9,338 nt of DNA from JAVBNC01 sp031551765 (lineage in GTDB: Bacteria; Desulfobacterota; Desulfovibrionia; Desulfovibrionales; Desulfovibrionaceae): contig JAVBNC010000118.1 of assembly GCA_031551765.1 (NCBI GenBank), forward strand, positions 1 through 9,338, given 5' to 3'. The translations under genes were made by a program, and so were the position numbers. This document shows positions 1 through 6,062 of the stretch, piece after piece (positions within the stretch are counted from its first letter, which is position 1; every line of letters begins with the position of its first letter). Below the pieces are notes generated by a model. It did not search any database and had not been told where the DNA came from. It saw only the letters and a list, made by a program, of their open reading frames with translations.

Positions 1-139
1 TAGAGCATTTTCACATTGAAATTGCTCATTAGGATAAAATGCTCTGGCGGTGCGAAGCGAAGCGGAGCACCGCCCGCGAGATTGACGTAGGCGAGCTTTG
101 CTCGCCGTTAAGCGGCAATCTCAAAGCGAATATGCTCTA
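1..139. repeat. Nested palindromic intergenic element (possible MITE/REP-like repeat)
   Basis: This non-coding stretch is almost entirely inverted repeats. AGAGCATTTT (2-11) pairs perfectly with AAAATGCTCT (36-45). GGCGGTGC (46-53) pairs with GCACCGCC (67-74). GGCGAGC (90-96) pairs with GCTCGCC (100-106) around a TTT loop. GAGATTG (78-84) pairs with CAATCTC (116-122). An alternative long-range pairing joins the two ends: TAGAGCATTTT (1-11) with AATATGCTCTA (129-139, one mismatch) and TTGAAATTGC (16-25) with GCAATCTCAA (115-124, one mismatch). Just beyond is the palindrome GCTCTAGAGC (134-143). The related termini at both ends suggest a mobile miniature element or a dispersed intergenic repeat, but the window starts at its edge and holds one copy only. 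It could also act as a terminator or mRNA-end structure for an upstream gene outside the window. Confidence 0.6.
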
Positions 140-282
140 GAGCCCCTGCATAGGCAGCGCGGACAACACAGCTCTCTTTCGATCCTCCCATGCCAACGCA
201 GGGGCAGCCGCGTGTACGCCGCACAAAAGCCTGGCGTCTTTCCTCCCGCCCTGTCCGCAGCCGGAACGCCGGGGCTTGCCGT

Positions 283-294
283 AAACGGCCGTTT
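283..294. promoter_or_regulatory. 12-bp perfect palindrome upstream of hydrogenase operon, candidate operator
   Basis: AAACGGCCGTTT is a perfect palindrome ending 16 bases before the Shine-Dalgarno of the first hydrogenase gene. Its place in the 5' leader would suit a repressor site or a small hairpin. It does not resemble the Rex consensus that I know from NADH-responsive operons (TTGTGAA-N4-TTCACAA type). I found no convincing -35/-10 or sigma54 promoter between 140 and 322, so the operon's transcription start remains unplaced. Regulatory function is inference. Confidence 0.25.
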
Positions 295-322
295 GTCAGC
301 AAGGAGCCGAAGGAGGAACCGC

Positions 323-820
323 ATGAACAGGTCTTCATACGGGAACGGCGCAGCCCCGCAACTGGACGCCGACATCCGCGATCGGATCAGCAATGCCATT
401 GACCTTTACCGGGGAAAGGAAGGCAGCCTCATTCAGGTGCTGCACGTCACGCAGCAGATGTACGGGCATCTGCCGCTGGAACTGCATCAATTTATTGCTT
501 TATCCATGGGCATTCCCCTCTCCGAAGTGTCCGGCGTTGTTTCCTTTTACAGCTTTTTTTCCACGGAACCCCGGGGCAAGCACACCATACGGGTTTGTCT
601 CGGCACCGCCTGCTATGTGCGGGGCGGAAAAAAAATCGTGGAACAGCTGCATAAACGCCTGGCCGTCAGTCTCGGGGGAACCACGGCGGACGGCAAGTTC
701 ACCTTTGAAGTGGCCCGCTGCATAGGCGCCTGCGGCCTGGCGCCGGCCGTGATGATTGACGATGTCGTCTACAGGCAGGTCAACAACAGCAAGCTGGAGA
801 AGATATTGAGCCGGTATTGA
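323..820 (+). CDS. hndA: NuoE/HndA-like [2Fe-2S] subunit of NAD(P)-linked [FeFe]-hydrogenase complex
   Basis: The product is 165 aa, the usual size for NuoE/HydC/HndA, the small thioredoxin-fold ferredoxin subunit that sits against the NADH-oxidising flavoprotein. The N-terminal part (about 15-80) is the helical bundle typical of the family (IQVLHVTQQMYGHLP, VSGVVSFYSFF). The C-terminal thioredoxin-like half carries the canonical [2Fe-2S] ligands: C92 and C97 (CLGTAC) with C133 and C137 (CIGAC). The frame is open from position 98, but the ATG at 323 is chosen because AGGAGG (311-316) lies 6 nt upstream and because residues before it run into the palindromic element and look like nothing. There is no signal peptide, so the protein is cytoplasmic. 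The gap to the next gene is 16 nt. In bifurcating hydrogenases this cluster is a side branch near the FMN. The family is certain; the symbol rests on the Desulfovibrio hndABCD analogy. Confidence 0.93.
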   Translation: MNRSSYGNGAAPQLDADIRDRISNAIDLYRGKEGSLIQVLHVTQQMYGHLPLELHQFIALSMGIPLSEVSGVVSFYSFFSTEPRGKHTIRVCLGTACYVRGGKKIVEQLHKRLAVSLGGTTADGKFTFEVARCIGACGLAPAVMIDDVVYRQVNNSKLEKILSRY

Positions 821-836
821 AACAGGAGAGGCGCAC

Positions 837-3800
837 ATGCGTATGCACACACTGCGAACCGTGGCCGACTTGCAGGCTTGCAAAACCGGCTATCTCAAAC
901 GGATGGAGGCTTTTGACCACCGCATTCTGGTGTGCGGGGGCGCGGGCTGCATTTCCTCCGGCTGCGCGGAACTGCGCCGGAGCGTGGAACTGGCTCTGGC
1001 GGAACACGGCCTGGCGGAAAAGACGCTGGTTCAGGAAACCGGCTGCATAGGCACCTGCGCCGTGGGGCCGGTAATGCTCATTTTGCCCCAACGGGTTTTT
1101 TATACCGAGCTGACCCCGGAAAAGGCCGCCAAAATCATTCCGGCCCATTTGCTTAAAGGGGAGATACCGCGGGAATATACCTTTTATGACCACAGCTTCG
1201 GAACGCATGTCCCCGTGATTGACGATATCGATTTTTTCCGAAGGCAGACGAAAATCGCGCTGCGCAACTGCGGCGAAATGGAGCACGGCAGCATTGACGC
1301 CTATGTGGCGCGGGACGGCTACCTGGCCGCCGCCCGCTGGCTGACGGAAAAAAAGCCCCTTGAGGTTATAAAGGAAGTAAAGCGCTCCGGCCTTATGGGG
1401 CGGGGTGGCGCGGGCTTTCCCACCGGCGTCAAATGGGAAGCTGGGCACAGGGCGCCTGGAGCCGTGAAATACTTGATCTGCAACGCGGATGAGGGCGATC
1501 CAGGAGCCTTCATGGACCGCAGCCTGATAGAGGGCGACCCCCACTCCGTTATCGAGGGCATGATCCTGGGCGGGTACGCTATTGGCGCGGCCAGGGGTTT
1601 TGTATACGTACGGGCGGAATACCCGTTGGCCATCGAACGCCTGAAAACGGCCATAGAGCAGGCCCGTTCCAGCGGCCTGCTGGGCGGGAAGCTTTTTGGC
1701 GCTTCCTTTGCGTTTGACCTGGAAATCCGCATCGGCGCGGGCGCTTTCGTCTGCGGCGAGGAAACGGCCCTGATGAATTCCATTGAGGGCAAGCGCGGCG
1801 AGCCAAGGCAGAAGCCTCCCTTTCCGTTCCAAAAAGGGTTGTTCGATTGCCCCACCATCATCAACAACGTGGAAACCTTTGCCAACATTCCGGCCATTCT
1901 GCTGCGGGGGGCCGAGTGGTACGCCCAACTCGGCAGCGAAACAAGCAAGGGCACCAAGGTGTTTGCCCTGGCCGGGGACATAGTCAACACCGGGATTATC
2001 GAAGTGCCCATCGGCACGCCGCTGGGCAGCATTCTGTTTGATATCGGCGGCGGCATTCCGCAGAAGAAGGCGTTCAAGACGGCTCAAATAGGGGGCCCCT
2101 CCGGCGGCTGCGTCACCAGAAAGGACCTCAATACGCCCACGGACTACGAGCCCCTGAAAAAATTGGGGGCCATCATGGGGTCCGGCGGCCTCGTCGTGAT
2201 GAATGAAGACGCCTGCATGGTGGATACCGCGCGCTTTTTCATGGATTTCATCCAGGATGAATCCTGCGGCACCTGTACGCCCTGCCGTATCGGCAGCCGG
2301 CGCATGCTGGAAATTCTGGAGCGCATCTGCGCCGGAGAGGGCCGGGGAGGGGATATCGAGCTTTTACAGGAACTTGGCGCGGCCATGCAGAAAACCGCCA
2401 TGTGCGGCCTGGGCCAGACCGCTCCCAACCCCGTGCTGAGCGCCATCAAAAATTTCCGGGAGGAGTTTGAGGAACATATCCGCCAAAAGCGCTGCCGGGC
2501 GGGGGTATGCGCCGAACTGTTCATTTCCCCCTGTGAGAACAGCTGCCCGGCGGGGATCAACATTCCCGGCTATACCATGCTTATCGCCCAGGGCCGTTTT
2601 GTGGACGCCTACCGCCTGATCCGGCAGGAAAACCCCTTTCCCGCCATCTGCGGCCGTATCTGCACCCGCCCTTGTGAAAGCAAGTGCCGCCGCGCTGCCC
2701 TGGACGAGCCCGTGGCCATATGCGAGCTGAAACGCTTCGTGGCCGACTATGCGCTCAAGCGGGAAGAACCCTTTTCCGACGACGTGGTTTTTCCGAAAAA
2801 CGGCAAAAGGGTGTCCGTGCTGGGCGCCGGGGTTTCCGGGCTGACCTGCGCCCACTACCTGGTCCGCATCGGGTATGATGTGGATGTATACGAGGCGGAA
2901 AGCATGGCCGGGGGCGTGCTGGCCTACGGCATTCCGGAGTACAGGCTGCCCATGGACGTTCTGCAGCACGAAATCAGCCTTATTGAGCGCGAAGGCGTAT
3001 CCATCCATCTGAACACTCTGGTGGGCCGGGATATTTCCTTTGAAGCGTTGCGCGAAAAAAGCGACGCCATTTATGTGGCGGTGGGCACGTCGTTTCCGCA
3101 GCGTATCGGCATCCCCGGCGAGGATCTGGAAGGCGTGCACCACGGGGTGGACTTTCTGAAAAAGGCCAATTTTGGGCAGGATCCGGACATAGGACAGCGG
3201 GCGGCGGTCATAGGGGGCGGCAATACGGCCATAGATTCGGCCCGTACCGCCCTGCGCCTGGGCGCGGCCTCCGTGACCATTCTCTACCGCCGTACCGTGG
3301 ACGCCATGCCGGCCTATGAGTCTGAACGCCGCGAGGCGCAGGAGGAAGGCGTGGCAATTCTGCCCCTGGTGCAGCCGCTGCGTTTTATAGGCGACGAGTC
3401 CGGCCGGGTGCGACAGGTCGAATGCGTACGCATGCGCCTGGCGGAATTTGATTCCGGCGGGCGCCGCCGTTCCGTGCCTGTGGAAGGCTCGAACTTTCTC
3501 CTGGACGTGGACACGGTTATCCCGGCCGTGAGCCAGTACGCCGACCTGCCTTTTATCCCGGTGGAATCCGTGGGGCGCACCGCCTGGGGCACCTTCACCG
3601 TGGAGGATGAAACCATGATGACCACCATGCCGGGCGTGTTCGCGGGCGGCGACGTGGTGCACGGCCCGGACAGCGTCATCCAGGCCATTGCCGACGGTAC
3701 AAAGGCGGCTGTGGCCATAGACCGCTATCTCGGCGGCCCGGGCATTCTGAACAAGGGGCCGGAAATCGCCATCAACGCCAAGTACGATGACGACGAGGTC

Positions 3801-3947
3801 ACCGAACTGCCCCGCTATCCCCTGGATATGCTGAACCTGGAAAAGCGCCGGGCGTCCTTTGACGAGGTGGTTCGCGGTTACCACAAGCTGACCGCCATGG
3901 CCGAAGCCATGCGCTGTCTGCATTGTGAGAGGAGGGATGAGCCATGA
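837..3947 (+). CDS. Fusion flavoprotein: Trx-like [2Fe-2S] + NuoF/HydB (FMN, NADH) + GltD/NfnB-like (FAD, NADPH) module
   Basis: The product is 1036 aa, much longer than usual HydB/HndC. Residues 1-115 are a thioredoxin-like domain with [2Fe-2S] ligands C33, C38, C70 and C74, corresponding to the separate HndB protein of D. fructosovorans. Residues ~140-545 are NuoF-like: the glycine-rich FMN/NADH loop GRGGAGFPTG (188-197), NADEGDPGAF (216-225), and [4Fe-4S] ligands C477, C480, C483 and C523. The two-[4Fe-4S] ferredoxin tail of ordinary HydB is absent. Instead, ~550-965 is a GltD/NfnB-type module: eight N-terminal cysteines for two [4Fe-4S] clusters (C553, C558, C566, C570, C605, C609, C613, C617), the FAD fold GAGVSG (663-668), the pyridine-nucleotide fold GGGNTA (792-797) with LYRR (816-819), typical of NADPH binding, and the FAD-closing motif AGGDVVHGPDSV (936-947). 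The tail has a CxxC (C1027, C1030). The start at 837 has an AGGAGAGG-like SD. The architecture recalls StnB of the Sporomusa Stn transhydrogenase. The NADH/NADPH assignments are inferred. Confidence 0.92.
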   Translation: MRMHTLRTVADLQACKTGYLKRMEAFDHRILVCGGAGCISSGCAELRRSVELALAEHGLAEKTLVQETGCIGTCAVGPVMLILPQRVFYTELTPEKAAKIIPAHLLKGEIPREYTFYDHSFGTHVPVIDDIDFFRRQTKIALRNCGEMEHGSIDAYVARDGYLAAARWLTEKKPLEVIKEVKRSGLMGRGGAGFPTGVKWEAGHRAPGAVKYLICNADEGDPGAFMDRSLIEGDPHSVIEGMILGGYAIGAARGFVYVRAEYPLAIERLKTAIEQARSSGLLGGKLFGASFAFDLEIRIGAGAFVCGEETALMNSIEGKRGEPRQKPPFPFQKGLFDCPTIINNVETFANIPAILLRGAEWYAQLGSETSKGTKVFALAGDIVNTGIIEVPIGTPLGSILFDIGGGIPQKKAFKTAQIGGPSGGCVTRKDLNTPTDYEPLKKLGAIMGSGGLVVMNEDACMVDTARFFMDFIQDESCGTCTPCRIGSRRMLEILERICAGEGRGGDIELLQELGAAMQKTAMCGLGQTAPNPVLSAIKNFREEFEEHIRQKRCRAGVCAELFISPCENSCPAGINIPGYTMLIAQGRFVDAYRLIRQENPFPAICGRICTRPCESKCRRAALDEPVAICELKRFVADYALKREEPFSDDVVFPKNGKRVSVLGAGVSGLTCAHYLVRIGYDVDVYEAESMAGGVLAYGIPEYRLPMDVLQHEISLIEREGVSIHLNTLVGRDISFEALREKSDAIYVAVGTSFPQRIGIPGEDLEGVHHGVDFLKKANFGQDPDIGQRAAVIGGGNTAIDSARTALRLGAASVTILYRRTVDAMPAYESERREAQEEGVAILPLVQPLRFIGDESGRVRQVECVRMRLAEFDSGGRRRSVPVEGSNFLLDVDTVIPAVSQYADLPFIPVESVGRTAWGTFTVEDETMMTTMPGVFAGGDVVHGPDSVIQAIADGTKAAVAIDRYLGGPGILNKGPEIAINAKYDDDEVTELPRYPLDMLNLEKRRASFDEVVRGYHKLTAMAEAMRCLHCERRDEP

Positions 3948-5764
3948 CCAGGGTGACCATCAACGATGCGGCGCTGGATGTCGATGACGGCGTCTCCATT
4001 ATTGAAGCCGCGAGACAGCACCAGATATATATTCCCAGCCTTTGCTACCTGCGGGGTGTGCACCGCCTGGGCGGCTGCCGGATTTGCGTTGTGGCGGTGG
4101 AGGGCGCCAGAACCCTGCAGCCCGCGTGCATGGTTCCCGTGCAAGAGGGCATGGTGGTGCGCACCAACACCGAGGAAGTACGCCGGATGCGACGGGTGCT
4201 CTATGAGTTGCTGCTTTCCGACCATTCCCAGGACTGCCTGAGCTGCGTCAGAAACCAGAGTTGCGAATTTCAGCGCCTGGGCAAGGTGCTGGGCGTAACC
4301 CAGTCCCGCTTTGAAGGCGCGCGTTCTCCGGGCGGCCTGGATAGCTCGGTTTCGGTCACGCGCGACATGTCCAAATGCATCCTTTGCCGCCGTTGCCTGA
4401 CCGTGTGCAACAAAACCCAGCAAGCCTGCGTGCTGTATGCCCAACACAGGGGCTTTGACACGTCCATAGGCCCGGCCATGGATCAGCCCCTGGGAGAGGT
4501 GGACTGCGCCTTTTGCGGCCAGTGTACCGTGGTTTGCCCGGTGGGCGCGCTGAAAGAAACCAGCGCCGTGCAAAAGGTCTGGGGTGCCCTTGCCGACCCG
4601 GGCAGACGCGTGGCGGTGCAAGTGGCTCCGGCCGTGCGCGTGGCCCTTGGGGAAGCGTTCGGGTTGCCAGCGGGATCAAGGGTTACCGGAAAACTCGCGG
4701 CTGCCTTGCGCCGCCTTGATTTTGACGATGTGTTCGACACGAACTTCGCGGCCGACCTGACCATCATGGAGGAAGGCACGGAACTGCTGCACCGCCTGAC
4801 CGACGCTCTTACGGGCGGCGATGCCGCGCTGCCCATGATCACCAGTTGCAGCCCCGGCTGGATCAAGCATATTGAGCACGCCTACCCGGACCACTTGGCC
4901 CACCTGTCTTCCTGCAAGTCTCCCCACATCATGTTGGGCGCTTTGTTCAAGAGCTTCTACGCGCAAAAAATACACAGAAAACCCGAAGAGCTGTTCATGG
5001 TTTCCGTCATGCCCTGCACGGCCAAAAAATTTGAAGTGTACCGGCCGGAAATGGTAAATGACGGCCTGCCCAATGTGGACGCGGTGCTGACCACCCGGGA
5101 GCTGGCGGACATGATCGCCACTGCGGGCATTGACTTTGACGGCCTGCCGGATGAAGATTTTGACGCCCCGCTGGGCATGTCCACAGGGGCGGCGGATATT
5201 TTCGGTCTGACGGGCGGGGTGATGGAAGCGGCCCTGCGCACGGTGTATGAACTGGTGACCGGCCGTGCCCTGCCGTTTGAAGGGCTGCACGTACGCTCCA
5301 TCATGGGGCTGGAGCAAGTGAAGGAAGCCTCCTTGACCATTGAGGCGGTCAAGCCGGAATACGCGTTCCTGAACGGCGTCACCGTATGCGTTGCCGTGAC
5401 CAGCGGCCTTGCCGGGGCGGACCTGCTGATGGGCCAGATCGAGGCGGGGGAATCTCCCTACCACTTCATCGAAGTCATGGGCTGCCCCGGAGGCTGCATC
5501 ATGGGCGGGGGGCAACCCCGGTCCCAGGACCCGGACGTACGGCAAAAGCGTTTGCAGGGTCTCTACAGCGAAGACGAAAGCAAGACCCTGCGCAAATCCC
5601 ACGAGAACCCGGCGGTGCAGGCGCTGTATGCCGAGTTCCTCGGGGAACCCAACAGCCATCTGGCGCATGAATTGCTGCATACCCGCTATGTGCGGCGCGG
5701 CTTGTTCAACCAGCACATACAAGAAAACGAACAGCCCTGCTGTGCAAAAGAAGCTGCCCCGTGA
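3944..5764 (+). CDS. hndD: [FeFe]-hydrogenase catalytic subunit, HndD/HydA type (H-cluster plus ferredoxin domains)
   Basis: The product is 606 aa, matching M3-type HydA/HndD. Domains in order: plant-type [2Fe-2S] ferredoxin (C34, C45, C48, C62); His-Cys3 [4Fe-4S] site (H94, C98, C101, C107); two-[4Fe-4S] ferredoxin (C145, C148, C151, C155 and C188, C191, C194, C198); then the H-cluster domain from ~220 with DLTIMEEG (271-278), TSCSPGW (300-306), MPCTAKKFE (356-364) and EVMGCPGGC (510-518) followed by GGGQP. Near the end, HENPAVQALYAEFLG and LAHELLHTRY complete the small-subunit-like part, so the protein is full length. No Tat signal is present, so it is cytoplasmic. The family catalyses reversible H2 oxidation. 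The TSCSPGW motif has Ser303 where many relatives have a second Cys. The start ATG overlaps the upstream stop (ATGA) and has GGAGG at 3931-3935, which implies translational coupling. No HydEFG maturase genes lie in the window. Confidence 0.95.
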   Translation: MTRVTINDAALDVDDGVSIIEAARQHQIYIPSLCYLRGVHRLGGCRICVVAVEGARTLQPACMVPVQEGMVVRTNTEEVRRMRRVLYELLLSDHSQDCLSCVRNQSCEFQRLGKVLGVTQSRFEGARSPGGLDSSVSVTRDMSKCILCRRCLTVCNKTQQACVLYAQHRGFDTSIGPAMDQPLGEVDCAFCGQCTVVCPVGALKETSAVQKVWGALADPGRRVAVQVAPAVRVALGEAFGLPAGSRVTGKLAAALRRLDFDDVFDTNFAADLTIMEEGTELLHRLTDALTGGDAALPMITSCSPGWIKHIEHAYPDHLAHLSSCKSPHIMLGALFKSFYAQKIHRKPEELFMVSVMPCTAKKFEVYRPEMVNDGLPNVDAVLTTRELADMIATAGIDFDGLPDEDFDAPLGMSTGAADIFGLTGGVMEAALRTVYELVTGRALPFEGLHVRSIMGLEQVKEASLTIEAVKPEYAFLNGVTVCVAVTSGLAGADLLMGQIEAGESPYHFIEVMGCPGGCIMGGGQPRSQDPDVRQKRLQGLYSEDESKTLRKSHENPAVQALYAEFLGEPNSHLAHELLHTRYVRRGLFNQHIQENEQPCCAKEAAP

Positions 5765-5793
5765 CGGCAAGGCCACCCGCCTCTGACGGTTTC

Positions 5794-5827
5794 GCCCCTC
5801 CCCTGGGAGGGGCTTGAGATTATTTTT
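5794..5827 (+). terminator. Rho-independent terminator after hydrogenase operon
   Basis: GCCCCTCCC (5794-5802) and GGGAGGGGC (5805-5813) form a perfect GC-rich stem starting 29 nt after the last hydrogenase stop codon. The tip would open to a 4-base loop. A T-rich run (5821-5827, TATTTTT) follows after a short TTGAGAT spacer, so the U-tract is slightly displaced from the stem. Placement between two co-directional operons supports the call. Confidence 0.75.
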
Positions 5828-5854
5828 GTCTCGTAAAGATTTGTCGGCTATAGT
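5826..5854 (+). promoter_or_regulatory. Sigma70-like promoter for permease-amidohydrolase operon
   Basis: TTGTCT (5826-5831) and TATAGT (5849-5854) are separated by 17 bp, with 4/6 and 5/6 matches to the -35 and -10 consensus. The -35 overlaps the T-tract of the preceding terminator. The predicted start near 5861 would give a leader of about 200 nt before the permease ATG. No start-site data are available, so this is a pattern match only. Confidence 0.5.
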
Positions 5855-5860
5855 GACGAA

Positions 5861-6050
5861 AAAGGAATGCTTCGCCGGGGCGGGGCATTAGCTTTTTACT
5901 CGGTAAAAAACTAGGGCTGGTCGCTCTGGAGAAAGCCTGGCCAGGCTTGTCCGTTGTTCGCGCTGGTACCGTGCTCTGTGTGCACGATACAAGCCCGTCA
6001 TCCACACCATGCGTTAACGCAACCACAGCGTTTCATTTCACAATTGGCAC
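5861..6050 (+). other. Long 5' leader with several inverted repeats, possible operators or structured RNA
   Basis: No ORF here looks real. The leader contains four symmetrical elements. AATGC (5866-5870) pairs with GCATT (5885-5889). TAGCTTTTTAC (5889-5899) pairs with GTAAAAAACTA (5903-5913) around TCG with one mismatch, immediately after the first hairpin. AAGCCTGGCCAGGCTT (5933-5948) is a perfect 16-bp palindrome. TGCGTTAACGCA (6010-6021) is a perfect 12-bp palindrome. I do not recognise a known riboswitch class. The symmetrical sites could be binding sites of a transcription factor responding to the operon's substrate, or attenuator-like hairpins. Confidence 0.4.
6010..6021. promoter_or_regulatory. 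Perfect palindrome TGCGTTAACGCA, candidate repressor/activator operator
   Basis: This is a perfect 12-bp dyad 41 nt upstream of the permease start codon and 30 nt before its Shine-Dalgarno. It has the size and symmetry of dimeric regulator sites, but no regulator gene lies in the window to pair with it. A role is inferred from position and symmetry only. Confidence 0.3.
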
Positions 6051-6062
6051 AAGGAGGGGCTT

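Noticed and set aside
1..139. CRISPR array
   Set aside because: The repeats are inverted and nested rather than direct and evenly spaced; there are no spacers.
98..322. N-terminal extension of the first hydrogenase gene to an upstream ATG at 98
   Set aside because: The extension starts inside the palindromic element, has no Shine-Dalgarno and no family similarity; the ATG at 323 has AGGAGG at ideal spacing and gives the normal NuoE length.
780..2087. Long open frame on the - strand (435 codons)
   Set aside because: It is fully antisense to the NuoF-like gene, whose protein has clear motifs. The reverse frame is kept open by GC-rich codon bias and has no recognisable domain.
2364..3923. Long open frame on the - strand (519 codons)
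   Set aside because: It is antisense to the GltD-like module; the translation is rich in His/Gly/Ala shadow composition with no motif or ribosome site.
5820..6026. 68-codon reverse frame in the intergenic leader
   Set aside because: It overlaps the promoter and dyads, shows no motif, and would stop inside the terminator/promoter region of the forward strand. No ribosome site was seen.
6041..6062. Sigma54-like -24 element (TTGGCAC at 6044-6050) before the permease
   Set aside because: No TTGC-type -12 element lies at the required spacing; the following bases are the Shine-Dalgarno itself.
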